Below, one piece after another: positions 28,428 through 37,427 of a stretch of DNA of 64,000 nt. Position 1 is the first letter of the stretch. Each line of letters opens with the position of its first letter. This DNA comes from Campylobacter concisus (lineage in GTDB: Bacteria > Campylobacterota > Campylobacteria > Campylobacterales > Campylobacteraceae), in assembly GCF_003048375.1 (NCBI RefSeq), contig NZ_CP021642.1:1302001-1366000 (forward strand). The letters run 5' to 3'. The notes below the pieces were generated by a model. It was not told the origin of the DNA. It saw only the letters and a program-made list of their open reading frames with translations, and did no database searches. The translations under genes were made by a program, and so were the position numbers.

Positions 28428-31400
28428 CTACCAAGAAATTCTCCTATTTGTCTTCTTGCTTAGGTCTTTAAAATTTCCCTCTGCACCCACTACATTTCCT
28501 ACATCGCCCTTTTCTGAGCCTTCTTTTAGTGTCTTACCAGCCCAGTTACCATCTGGCACTAGAAATTTTAGTGTAAAATCATTTGTTGTAGCATCTTTAT
28601 TAAATTCATTATATATTAGCCACATATTAGCATGCATCTTTGCTATGTCTTTAACTGGCTTTTGATTGCTTACAAAAATTAGTTGTTCGCCATTATTTAC
28701 AGCACTTACATTATTTCCTAAAACTGTATTATTAGAAAAGCTAAAATCATCAAATTTAAGCACTCCTACTTTATGTGAAGGATTTACATACCATGAAGTA
28801 GCCGCTGGGAAAGCCTGCCATGTGCCAGTACCACTTGTTAAGTATGTAGCTTTGTCGCAATCATCACAATATACACCATAATAAATTTTGGCAAAAAATC
28901 CATCTGCTGGACCCTCGTAATAAGGCGCATAGACCCTGCCATAGTAGAAATTTGCCGATGTTTTTTTGGCTGGAGATTCATATTTATAAGACTTAGAATT
29001 TATGATCGTATCTAAGTTGTCAAGACTAAAATCATCGCTAGATACCGTAAAAGGATTTTTAGCGTGATTTACTTTTCTAGCGAAGTTAAAATAGACTTCA
29101 GCGCTAGCTTTGCCTTCTTCAAATGCACTTTTTTTAATATAAAACATACCTTTTTTAGCGTTAGAACCAGTTAATTTTTTAGTATTTGATCCAAGAACTT
29201 CAAAAAATAAAATTTCTTCATTTGCCTTTTTAAGCGTGCCAACATTGCCGTTGTTGTCTGTGAAATTTAAAGGGACTTTATGCAGTTTTAGCTCAAAATT
29301 AGCCTCATTTGCATAGCAAGCATCGACATAAAACTTTGCAGGTAGATATTTTTCATCTGAGTATCTATAGTCGCCATAAAGCTCTGGATGCAGATTTTTT
29401 AATGTATCAGATAGTTTTGCAGTCACATCAAAACTAAGTTTTACTCTTTGCATGCCGTCATTGTCGAGATAAGTCACGTCGTCGTCTTTTATGATTTTTA
29501 AATTGCTTATTTGCATATCTTCTGGGATAAATTGAAACGTAACATTGCCTTCTTTTTTAAGCTCGATATCACAGCTAACCCTACCGATACCATCTGGATC
29601 ATCTGCTGGATTGTTTGGATCAAACGCTGGTTTTCTATATTTTTTCACACAGTCATCGCCTCTTGGTGAAGCGTGCTGATCTGTTGAAGTATAACTGCTA
29701 TCTACTACATAAAAAGTTGTATTGCCTATATCTGAGTATGAAAAGCCATCATTGCTATTTGCACTACGTGTGATCTTGCCAAGTCCTCCGCTTGCCTCTG
29801 TAAATTTTACATTTAGCCTGTTTTTGCTATCTAAAATGGCATTACAGACGTTACCATTTTTAGCTACAAGGCTTGCAAGTAGGCTATTTGCATAGCCTAT
29901 TGCTAGATCGCTATCGTTTAGCTTCATAGCGGCAAGCGAAATGGTGTCATTATATGTCTCACCGCCTATAAAAGACTTTGTTGAAGTGTTTATGGCAGCA
30001 CCTGTTGCATTATCCCAAAGCCTAAAGTGGCTTGGTCTAACGGCAAAATCATCTAAATTTTCACATGATACGATTTTCTCTGGTGCTGTAGGGTCTGTTT
30101 TTTTCTTAGGGTTAGGGTGTGAAATTCTAAATTTAAGGCTTTTATAAGCCCTATCTACTTTGATATCTTTTAACAAAACCTCACTCTCTTTATCGCTAAA
30201 ATTTATATTTTTTTCATATAAATTTGATGCGGCGTTGCAAGACGTAACCAACTCAACCTTTACATTCACTGGAGAGTCTGGTGCTTTTTTCTTGCCATCT
30301 TCTCCGTAGTTTGTGATATAGATATCAAATGGCTTTGAGACTATCTGGGTTAAAAGTCTATTTTTAAAAGCCCCTGTGCCATCATCTGGCTTGCTACTTG
30401 GGATGAAGTCGTTTGGTTTGTCTCCTTCTATCTCGATGTTGTATTCATATGGATCACATTTTTTAATGTATGTATCATAAGGCTCTGAATTTACAACCAT
30501 TGATTTATAGCTATGTCCTTTAAAGACTTTAGGCTTGTTATTACTTGGCGACGGATCAAACATAGTATCATATGCTACATAAGCATAATTGCCTGTATTT
30601 TTTTTAATTATCCCGCCTTTATCTGTGTCTGAGCCTTCTCCTAAGAAAAAGGTTAGTTCATTGCCATTTAGCTTTTGTAGTTTTGTATTGTCTTTGTTGT
30701 AATTATTATTCAATATATCCCTAGGATTATTCATCATAGTTGATGTATTTATATTTGGAACTACATATGTTGTCTCTTGAATGTATTTTTGACTTGAAGC
30801 TACAATGGCCTTTAAAGCAAAATTTTTAGCGTCTTCATTGGTTGATTCATTTTTTATCCGAACTACTGTTGTTAAGATAGTGTCTTTTGATACCTTATTT
30901 GGTTTATTTGGTTCTAATTTAGTAAAAACAAATTTGCCATAAGGGTTATTTTCGGGCTTGTTTGGCTGGTTTGGCTCTTTTTTATATATATACTCATCAT
31001 AGCAAACTTCTGGCCTATACATACGACTAGAAAAACCAACTAAGGCTAGATTTGGACGATCTGCATTTACTACCCAGGTGGCTTTGGTTGCTGCAACTGT
31101 AAAACGTATCTGGGCATTCGTGTCTTCGTTTTTTATAAATTTTGAAATATCAAATATGTCTAGATCGATTTGGTTATTAAAATTCTTGCTAGGATTTATA
31201 AACTCTCCAAATTTTGTCATAGTTGAGTTAAACTGATTACCTTTTTTGTTATTTTCGCTGGTTACACTCTTAAAGAGACTATTATGCTCTGTTTTTATCT
31301 CTATATCATCACCCTCGACCTCCCTTCTGGCACCAAAAGAAAGCATCGTAAGTGTAGCATTTATATCTCCATATTTTGGATTACTAAGATTAGTAAAATC

Positions 31401-32792
31401 AATATCTATGTTGGAAGTTTTTGGGCTAAAATGCTTTGTTGTAATTTCATCATTTGTAAGCCATTCTGGTGCAAGCTTTTCAAGACCGTCAAATATACTA
31501 ACCATCCTTGGTTCTATATTATTTTCTCTGGCCGTTTCATCATCAAAATCATAGATGATAACCAAGCTCCAACCAGCATATTGAGCTGGATATGTCTGCA
31601 TCCAATATCCGCCATTTTCATTTTTATTAACTGGTGAAAACAATAATGAGCCAAATACGCCTAAGATTCCTCCTAAATCAACTTTTTTAGCTTTTTTTCC
31701 AGGTTTTTTAGGAGGTCTATCAAAATACCTATCACTATCCTCCAGAAAATCTTTTTTAAAAGGAGTGGTCGTAGCTCTGATATTTCCAGCATAAAAAGTT
31801 CTCTCCTCTTTTGTTGTTCCAAGACTCTTTTGAACGATCTTTGTTACATCAGCACTTGCAACATACATGTAGTTTATACCAGCTTTTACAGCCGTTTGGT
31901 GGTCACCAGATCCTTCATATGCTTCATAAGTCATTGACTGTGGTCGATACTCGCTGAACGAACCTGTCCAAAAGATATCTTCTGGTTTGGCGTCTATCGT
32001 TATGGCTTGTTCTTCACCAGGAACCTTAAAGTCTATCCTGCTATATCCTTTTATAAAGTTCAATGCATTTGATATAAAATCTGACGCTACTTCATTTTTA
32101 AATTTCCAGTTTTGATAGATGGAACTACCCCAGTATAGTCTGGCGTAGACCACGTTTTTGCCTTTAAGATTGTTTTGTATAAAGGTGCCTTTTTCGCTAA
32201 AGTCAAATGTAGATAAGGCCGAGTTTTGGCAATAACTAAGCTTATTTGGATTATAAATAAAATCACTTTGACACTGCGTATAGTTACTAACACTAAAGCT
32301 ACCATCATTTTTAAAAATTTTTTCAGAATAAGTCGATGATTTGCCGTTAGTTGGACTCGGATCAAAGTTATATTCACCATCTCGCTGGATCATAACAGTA
32401 GCACCTATGGTTGCCATGTCACCATTTACTCTTGTATTTAGCTTGCCATTTACTATTCTTTGTTTTAACCCTACTGAAGAATGGTCATCAACAGCAGTTT
32501 TTAATGGCTCAAAGCCGTTTGAAATATAGCCATGATAGTGATCTAGTGCTAGTAATTTTGTATCTACCGTCCAAGTTATAGGATAAGTTGTTATGCAGTG
32601 AGGGATATTTTTAGGAGAACCATCAACATACTCTTCAATATCTGTAAAGCATAAATACTGTACATTAGTGCTATTTTCATTATAAGGTTTAGTAACTTTA
32701 CAACCGATGGACTTTGCCTCGGCTAGTGTGCATTCCCTAGGCGCGCACCAACTAAATGCAATAACAAAAAAAAGAAGACATATAGTTTTCAT
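28428..32792 (-). CDS. Giant MshQ-like secreted protein, copy 2 (1454 aa)
   Basis: ATG start with AAGGAG 6 nt upstream; signal peptide ending FSWCAP, possibly leaving a cysteine near the cut. Same domain order as copy 1: YARLYWGSSIYQNW, DVTKIVQKSLG, AGWSLVIIYDFDD, DUF11-like VVRIKNESTNEDAKNFAL, DDFAVRPSHF near residue 914, then FYYGRVYAPYYEGP and YYGVYCDDCD, ending TNRRISW. It differs by an insertion with a lysine/proline patch (PPKKPGKKAKK) and a Gly/Phe-rich loop near residues 360-390. The last codons still carry the AGGAG that drives the prepilin after copy 1, though no prepilin follows here. Lies 58 bp behind fliW. Confidence 0.72.
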   Translation of the reverse strand: MKTICLLFFVIAFSWCAPRECTLAEAKSIGCKVTKPYNENSTNVQYLCFTDIEEYVDGSPKNIPHCITTYPITWTVDTKLLALDHYHGYISNGFEPLKTAVDDHSSVGLKQRIVNGKLNTRVNGDMATIGATVMIQRDGEYNFDPSPTNGKSSTYSEKIFKNDGSFSVSNYTQCQSDFIYNPNKLSYCQNSALSTFDFSEKGTFIQNNLKGKNVVYARLYWGSSIYQNWKFKNEVASDFISNALNFIKGYSRIDFKVPGEEQAITIDAKPEDIFWTGSFSEYRPQSMTYEAYEGSGDHQTAVKAGINYMYVASADVTKIVQKSLGTTKEERTFYAGNIRATTTPFKKDFLEDSDRYFDRPPKKPGKKAKKVDLGGILGVFGSLLFSPVNKNENGGYWMQTYPAQYAGWSLVIIYDFDDETARENNIEPRMVSIFDGLEKLAPEWLTNDEITTKHFSPKTSNIDIDFTNLSNPKYGDINATLTMLSFGARREVEGDDIEIKTEHNSLFKSVTSENNKKGNQFNSTMTKFGEFINPSKNFNNQIDLDIFDISKFIKNEDTNAQIRFTVAATKATWVVNADRPNLALVGFSSRMYRPEVCYDEYIYKKEPNQPNKPENNPYGKFVFTKLEPNKPNKVSKDTILTTVVRIKNESTNEDAKNFALKAIVASSQKYIQETTYVVPNINTSTMMNNPRDILNNNYNKDNTKLQKLNGNELTFFLGEGSDTDKGGIIKKNTGNYAYVAYDTMFDPSPSNNKPKVFKGHSYKSMVVNSEPYDTYIKKCDPYEYNIEIEGDKPNDFIPSSKPDDGTGAFKNRLLTQIVSKPFDIYITNYGEDGKKKAPDSPVNVKVELVTSCNAASNLYEKNINFSDKESEVLLKDIKVDRAYKSLKFRISHPNPKKKTDPTAPEKIVSCENLDDFAVRPSHFRLWDNATGAAINTSTKSFIGGETYNDTISLAAMKLNDSDLAIGYANSLLASLVAKNGNVCNAILDSKNRLNVKFTEASGGLGKITRSANSNDGFSYSDIGNTTFYVVDSSYTSTDQHASPRGDDCVKKYRKPAFDPNNPADDPDGIGRVSCDIELKKEGNVTFQFIPEDMQISNLKIIKDDDVTYLDNDGMQRVKLSFDVTAKLSDTLKNLHPELYGDYRYSDEKYLPAKFYVDACYANEANFELKLHKVPLNFTDNNGNVGTLKKANEEILFFEVLGSNTKKLTGSNAKKGMFYIKKSAFEEGKASAEVYFNFARKVNHAKNPFTVSSDDFSLDNLDTIINSKSYKYESPAKKTSANFYYGRVYAPYYEGPADGFFAKIYYGVYCDDCDKATYLTSGTGTWQAFPAATSWYVNPSHKVGVLKFDDFSFSNNTVLGNNVSAVNNGEQLIFVSNQKPVKDIAKMHANMWLIYNEFNKDATTNDFTLKFLVPDGNWAGKTLKEGSEKGDVGNVVGAEGNFKDLSKKTNRRISW

Positions 32793-32850
32793 TGTAATCT
32801 CCTTAACACAAAAGAAAACCAAGGATTGTTTTTAAAAGCCTCCCTGCGAC

Positions 32851-33234
32851 TTACTTTTGTATAAAATTTTCTATCATCTCAGCTTGTCCGTATTGTGGAT
32901 ATTTTGTAACGTCTAAAACCACTTGAGACAAGGTCATATTGTCCATATTACAAACGATAGGAGCTACGAAATTCACGGTTGATTTCTCAAGCGGAAGCGC
33001 AACTACTATGATGTTATAAATTCTAAGTTGTGAGCTCTCTTTGATCTCCATAAGCTCTTCATAATAACTTGGTATGTCAAATTCGTAGCTTCTTAATGCA
33101 AAAGGATTTATCATAGTAAAAGATGTTTCGTCATCTTTGCTTGCCAGCTTAACAAAAAATTTATCAAGCTCAATCAGTTCCATCGTCTTGATATGCTCGA
33201 AGCCTAAAATAGGGCTTTTAACACTAAAAATCAT
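32851..33234 (-). CDS. fliW: Flagellar assembly factor FliW
   Basis: 127 aa. Binds flagellin and antagonises CsrA, so that flagellin translation tracks export. Opens with [24 protein letters not shown], the FliW start pattern, and has [16 protein letters not shown] and [22 protein letters not shown], all conserved. GGAGT 5 nt before the ATG. Divergent from bamD. It is first of the run leading into the giant genes, but with only a 58-bp gap it may be read with them or separately. Confidence 0.93.
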   Translation of the reverse strand: MIFSVKSPILGFEHIKTMELIELDKFFVKLASKDDETSFTMINPFALRSYEFDIPSYYEELMEIKESSQLRIYNIIVVALPLEKSTVNFVAPIVCNMDNMTLSQVVLDVTKYPQYGQAEMIENFIQK

Positions 33235-33262
33235 ACTGACTCCTGTTTTGTAAAATTACCTT

Positions 33263-33271
33263 ATTTTAGCA
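33263..33271 (-). promoter_or_regulatory. Extended -10 promoter of fliW
   Basis: Minus-strand TGCTAAAAT (TGn-TAAAAT) 29 bp upstream of the fliW ATG. The divergent bamD gene has a TAGAAT box near 33312. Confidence 0.5.
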
Positions 33272-33346
33272 TAGTTTTAAAAAATTTATACAAAAATAAT
33301 GGCAAAAAATGTAGAATACGTGAATTTAAACTTTTTAAGGAAAAGC

Positions 33347-33994
33347 ATGAAAAGATTTTCTAAATTTCTAGCAGTTGTGGCTCTTTTAGGGCTTTTTAGC
33401 GGTTGTGCTGAAAAATACACCGAGCTTTACAATCTAAGCCCAGACGAGTGGTACGCTCAAGTCATCGCTGACATAAAAGATGGCGATCTGGAGTCAGCTG
33501 ATAAACACTACGTTTCAATGGCTAGCGAGCACGTTGCAAGCCCACTTTTGGAGCAAATTTTACTCATCCTTGCCCAAGCTCACGCAAATGACGAAGAGTA
33601 TCTCATGGCAAATCACTATCTTGATGAATACATCAAAAGATACGGCGATAACGGCCCAAAAACAGAATTTGCTCAATACCTAAAGATAAAAGCAAATTTT
33701 GACTCATTTACCCAGCCAAACCGCAACCAAAAGCTAATGGAGGATAGCGTAACTGAGATCGAAAAATTTCTTTATATGTATCCAAATACCGAGTATAAGC
33801 CGCTTATCGAGACCATGCTTATCAAATTTAAACTTGCTCTTTACTTCTTAGATATGCAAATAGCAGATCTTTACAAGAGAACTGGCCGTGACGTTTCGGC
33901 TAAAATTTACGAGCAAAAGCTAGAAGAGTCGCCGTTTAAAAACTCAGACCTTATCAAACCTGACGTGGCATGGTATAGAAAACTGTTTGAATAG
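33347..33994 (+). CDS. bamD: Outer membrane assembly lipoprotein BamD
   Basis: 215 aa from an ATG with AAGGA 5 nt upstream (a further upstream in-frame ATG lacks a ribosome site). Lipoprotein signal [20 protein letters not shown] with the lipidated cysteine after FSG, then tetratricopeptide helices ([33 protein letters not shown]). Essential partner of BamA in inserting barrel proteins. Upstream of lon with an 8-bp gap, the order I recall from C. jejuni. Confidence 0.9.
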   Translation: MKRFSKFLAVVALLGLFSGCAEKYTELYNLSPDEWYAQVIADIKDGDLESADKHYVSMASEHVASPLLEQILLILAQAHANDEEYLMANHYLDEYIKRYGDNGPKTEFAQYLKIKANFDSFTQPNRNQKLMEDSVTEIEKFLYMYPNTEYKPLIETMLIKFKLALYFLDMQIADLYKRTGRDVSAKIYEQKLEESPFKNSDLIKPDVAWYRKLFE

Positions 33995-34002
33995 GAGAAA
34001 TT

Positions 34003-36420
34003 TTGCAAATAAACGAAAACAAAGGCTTCCCAACTGAGATCCCTATCATAGTTGAGGACGAGCTATTTTTATATCCATTTATGATAACGCCGCTTTTTTT
34101 AAGCGACGAAGAAAATTTAAAAGCTCTTGAGCTTGCCATACAAGGAGAGACGCCGATCCTTGTCGTGCCTACAAAGCCCCAGCAAGACGGCGCTAGAGAC
34201 TTTGACGGCATCTATGATGCAGGCGTGATCGGCACGATAATGCGCCGTGTGCCCCTACCTGACGGACGCGTAAAAGTGCTATTTCAGGGCATCGACAAAG
34301 GTAAAATTTTAAAGCAATCAGGTATAAACCCACTCCGTGGCATCGTCGATATGCTCCACGTAAAGCGCCCATCACAGGTCAAAACTGACGCTCTCATCGT
34401 AGTTTTACGAGAAAAAGTAAGAGAGCTTTCGCAGTTTAGCCACTTTTTCCCACCTGATCTTTTAAAAACGATCGAAGAGAGCGCTGAAGCGATCAGGGTT
34501 TGCGACCTAGTCTCAAGCGCACTTCGTCTAAAAAAACAGATCGCTTATAGCTTTTTTGTCGAAGAAAATTTAGAACAGCGCCTACTAAAGCTCATCGACT
34601 ACGTCATCGAAGAGATCGAGGCAAACAAGCTTCAAAAAGAGATCAAAAACAAGGTTCACTCAAAGATCGACAAGACAAATAAAGAGTACTTCTTAAAAGA
34701 GCAGCTAAAGCAAATTCAAGCTGAGCTTGGAGCGGACACGAGCCGTGAAGAGGAGCTTGAAGAGTACCGCAAAAAGCTTGATGCGAAGAAGAAATTTATG
34801 GCTGAGGACGCCTATAAAGAGATCAAAAAACAAATAGATAAGCTCTCTCGCATGCACCCAGACTCAGCAGACGCAAATACTTTGCAAAGCTACCTCGACT
34901 GGGTACTTGAAATTCCATTTGAAAACATAGCTAAGAAAAAGTCATCTATCGCTGAAGTGAGCAAGCACCTAAATGCCGACCACTACAGCTTAGAAAAGCC
35001 AAAAGAGCGCATAGAGGAGTATTTTGCTTTGCGTGAGCTTTTGGAGCTTAGAGGCGTTGGCGAAAAGGTAAATAACGGCGCCATTTTATGCTTTGCAGGC
35101 CCTCCAGGCGTGGGTAAAACAAGCCTTGCAAACTCGATAGCAAAGGCGCTAAAGCGTGAGCTAGTCAGGATCGCTCTTGGCGGACTTGAAGACGTAAACG
35201 AGCTAAGAGGCCACCGCCGCACCTATATAGGCGCTATGCCAGGTCGTATCGTGCAAGGGCTCATAGAAGCCAAACAGATGAATCCAGTAGTTGTTTTAGA
35301 CGAGATCGACAAGGTTGGCAGAAGCTACAGAGGCGATCCGACCGCTGTTTTGCTTGAAATTTTAGACCCAGAGCAAAATAATAAATTTAGAGACTACTAT
35401 CTAAATTTCAACATCGATCTTAGCAAGATCATCTTCATCGCCACAGCAAATGACGTGAGCATGATACCAGCTGCACTTCGCGACAGGATGGAGTTTATCG
35501 AGCTTAGCTCATACACCCCACAAGAAAAATTTGAGATCGCTAAAAAATATCTCTTGCCTCAAGAGCTTAAAAAGCACGGCCTAAAACCAAGCGATGTGAG
35601 CATTAGCAAAGAGGCGCTTGAGCTAATAATTAGCGACTACACAAGAGAGAGTGGCGTGCGAAATTTACGCCGCAGGATCGCTGACATACTAAGAAAAGTC
35701 GCCAAAAATATCCTCACTAAAAAGAACGAAGGCAAGATCAGCGTCACGGCTAAAAATTTAAAAGAGTTTTTAGAGAAAAAGGTCTATGAGATCGAGCCAG
35801 CGGATAAAAAAGATCAGATCGGCTTGGTAAATGGTCTCGCGTGGACAAGTGTCGGCGGCGATGTGCTAAGGATCGAGGCTATCAGGATCCAAGGCAAAGG
35901 CAATATGCAGATCACCGGTCAGCTAGGTGACGTGATGAAAGAGAGCGCTCAGATAGCATTTAGCGTGGTAAAAGTGCTGATAGATAACAAAAAGCTAAAA
36001 GTGCCGATGGCTATCGTGCCAAAATTTGATGATGACAAGCACAAGCTAGAAGCCAGCGACGTTTATAGACGCTACGACCTTCACTTGCATGTGCCAGAAG
36101 GTGCAGTGCCAAAAGATGGCCCAAGCGCTGGTATCACGATGGCAACTGCGATCGCATCGATACTAACTGACACAAAGGTCAAGCACGACATCGCAATGAC
36201 AGGTGAGATCACGCTAACTGGCAGAGTTTTACCTATCGGAGGACTAAAAGAAAAGCTTATAGCCGCTCACAAAGCTGGCATCAAAACAGCTCTGATACCT
36301 CGCAAAAACTATGACCGCGACCTTGTCGATATCCCAGCCGAAGTAAAAGCTGATATGAAGATCATCGCCGTAGATACGATCGATGATGTACTAAAAAACG
36401 CTCTTGTAGCTAAAAAATAA
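34003..36420 (+). CDS. lon: ATP-dependent protease Lon
   Basis: 805 aa from TTG with GGAG 7 nt upstream. N-terminal substrate domain ([14 protein letters not shown]), coiled-coil linker, AAA+ domain with Walker [10 protein letters not shown] near 366-374, Walker B VVVLDEID and the sensor arginine region RDRMEFIEL, then the protease domain with catalytic Ser in KDGPSAG (near 706) and Lys in [14 protein letters not shown] (near 749). Degrades misfolded and regulatory proteins in the cytosol. Confidence 0.97.
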   Translation: MQINENKGFPTEIPIIVEDELFLYPFMITPLFLSDEENLKALELAIQGETPILVVPTKPQQDGARDFDGIYDAGVIGTIMRRVPLPDGRVKVLFQGIDKGKILKQSGINPLRGIVDMLHVKRPSQVKTDALIVVLREKVRELSQFSHFFPPDLLKTIEESAEAIRVCDLVSSALRLKKQIAYSFFVEENLEQRLLKLIDYVIEEIEANKLQKEIKNKVHSKIDKTNKEYFLKEQLKQIQAELGADTSREEELEEYRKKLDAKKKFMAEDAYKEIKKQIDKLSRMHPDSADANTLQSYLDWVLEIPFENIAKKKSSIAEVSKHLNADHYSLEKPKERIEEYFALRELLELRGVGEKVNNGAILCFAGPPGVGKTSLANSIAKALKRELVRIALGGLEDVNELRGHRRTYIGAMPGRIVQGLIEAKQMNPVVVLDEIDKVGRSYRGDPTAVLLEILDPEQNNKFRDYYLNFNIDLSKIIFIATANDVSMIPAALRDRMEFIELSSYTPQEKFEIAKKYLLPQELKKHGLKPSDVSISKEALELIISDYTRESGVRNLRRRIADILRKVAKNILTKKNEGKISVTAKNLKEFLEKKVYEIEPADKKDQIGLVNGLAWTSVGGDVLRIEAIRIQGKGNMQITGQLGDVMKESAQIAFSVVKVLIDNKKLKVPMAIVPKFDDDKHKLEASDVYRRYDLHLHVPEGAVPKDGPSAGITMATAIASILTDTKVKHDIAMTGEITLTGRVLPIGGLKEKLIAAHKAGIKTALIPRKNYDRDLVDIPAEVKADMKIIAVDTIDDVLKNALVAKK

Positions 36421-36428
36421 TCCCTACT

Positions 36429-36458
36429 CTAGCCCCATTTTGTCTCACTTGGGGCTAG
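36429..36458 (+). terminator. Terminator after lon
   Basis: Nine-bp stem CTAGCCCCA / TGGGGCTAG with a 12-nt loop, 9 bp after the lon stop. No U run follows (GAAAATTT), so it may be a processing hairpin. Confidence 0.6.
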
Positions 36459-36587
36459 GAAAATTTATAAATTTTGACGATCCTAAAATCCAAAAAAACG
36501 CCATATGGCACATATAAGTAGTTAATAAATTAAACAATATAACGCAAAAATTTCTAGTAAATTTTAAAATTTCATGAACGAGTAATT

Positions 36588-37330
36588 TCGGCTCTAAAAT
36601 TTGAGCTAAGCGATAAGCGAAGCCAAATTTTAGTAGTCAATTCTTGCGAGTGAATGAAAATTTAAAATTTGCAAAATAGCAAATTTCTATTTTTTGAAAT
36701 CACAACTTTAAATTTATAAACTCTTTTATTCAAAAGGGAGACAAGGGGACTCAAGTTACGAGGCCGTCCCCTTATCCCCTTTTTTTAAATCCTCCAAACT
36801 CCTCGCACGTTCAAGGTGCATGCAATGGCACCAAAGCGCTGCATGCGGTTTATGACAAGAAACTCAAACAAATTTTAAAATTTATGAGCAAGCATATCAT
36901 GCTTTTAAATTTAGTGTCTAGTGACTATGAGCCATAAATTTTAGTAATCTGCTAAAGCGAGTGAGCAAGATTTTAAAATTTGACTTGCGATATAAAATTA
37001 TCAAAAAAGAGACAAAAAGGCTTAAATTACGCTCTGCTTGTAGTTACGAAGCTCACGAAACAAAAAAGCTCCCTTCTTCCTTAAACAATCCCTCTTCTCT
37101 GGCACGTTCAAGATGACATGCAACTGTGCAAAAACTCTGTATACGGTTTTGGTTAAATTCGAGCAAATTTTAAATGGTATTTTTTGCTCTAAAATTTGAG
37201 CTAAGCTGCAAGCAAAGCCAAATTTTAGTAGTCAATTCTTGCGAAAGAATGAAAATTTAAAAGTTTGCAAACTTTATATTTTTTGTTTAAAAAGGATAAA
37301 AAACTTGAATTACATTCTGCTTGTAGCTTG
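36588..37330. repeat. Three diverged copies of a roughly 300-bp non-coding unit
   Basis: The 1-kb lon-mrdA gap has no convincing gene. A unit recurs in order. GCTCTAAAATTTGAGCTAAG occurs at 36591 and 37189. AGCCAAATTTTAGTAGTCAA occurs near 36621 and 37216, with a diverged middle copy AGCCATAAATTTTAGTAATC near 36930. GCACGTTCAAG occurs near 36808 and 37099. TCAAGTTACGAGG, CTTAAATTACGCTCTGCTTG and CTTGAATTACATTCTGCTTG occur near 36751, 37021 and 37304. Copies are 285-310 bp apart; the third is truncated near 37330. Several short frames cross the region but none is conserved between copies. Confidence 0.65.
36732..36784 (+). terminator. Strong GC hairpin with T tract in the lon-mrdA gap
   Basis: AAGGGGAC / GTCCCCTT stem with a 15-nt loop, extended by an outer AAAAGGG / CCCTTTT pairing and ending in seven Ts. 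A classic intrinsic terminator shape, but no gene ends within about 300 bp upstream, so it could end a small RNA of the repeat unit. Confidence 0.6.
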
Positions 37331-37427
37331 AAAATCAAAAATTTAAAAAAGAATATACTCAAAAACTTCCTCATATTTACATATAAGCTTCAAAATCCTA
37401 TGGCTTGCCTCTACATACTCAAAAAAT

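Noticed and set aside
32341-32529. Short plus-strand frames within the giant genes
   Set aside because: Antisense to conserved protein-coding sequence shared by both paralogues, so the minus strand is the real one.
36421-37427. Possible CRISPR array in the lon-mrdA gap
   Set aside because: Repeats are about 300 bp apart and diverged, with no short identical repeats or regular spacers and no cas genes.
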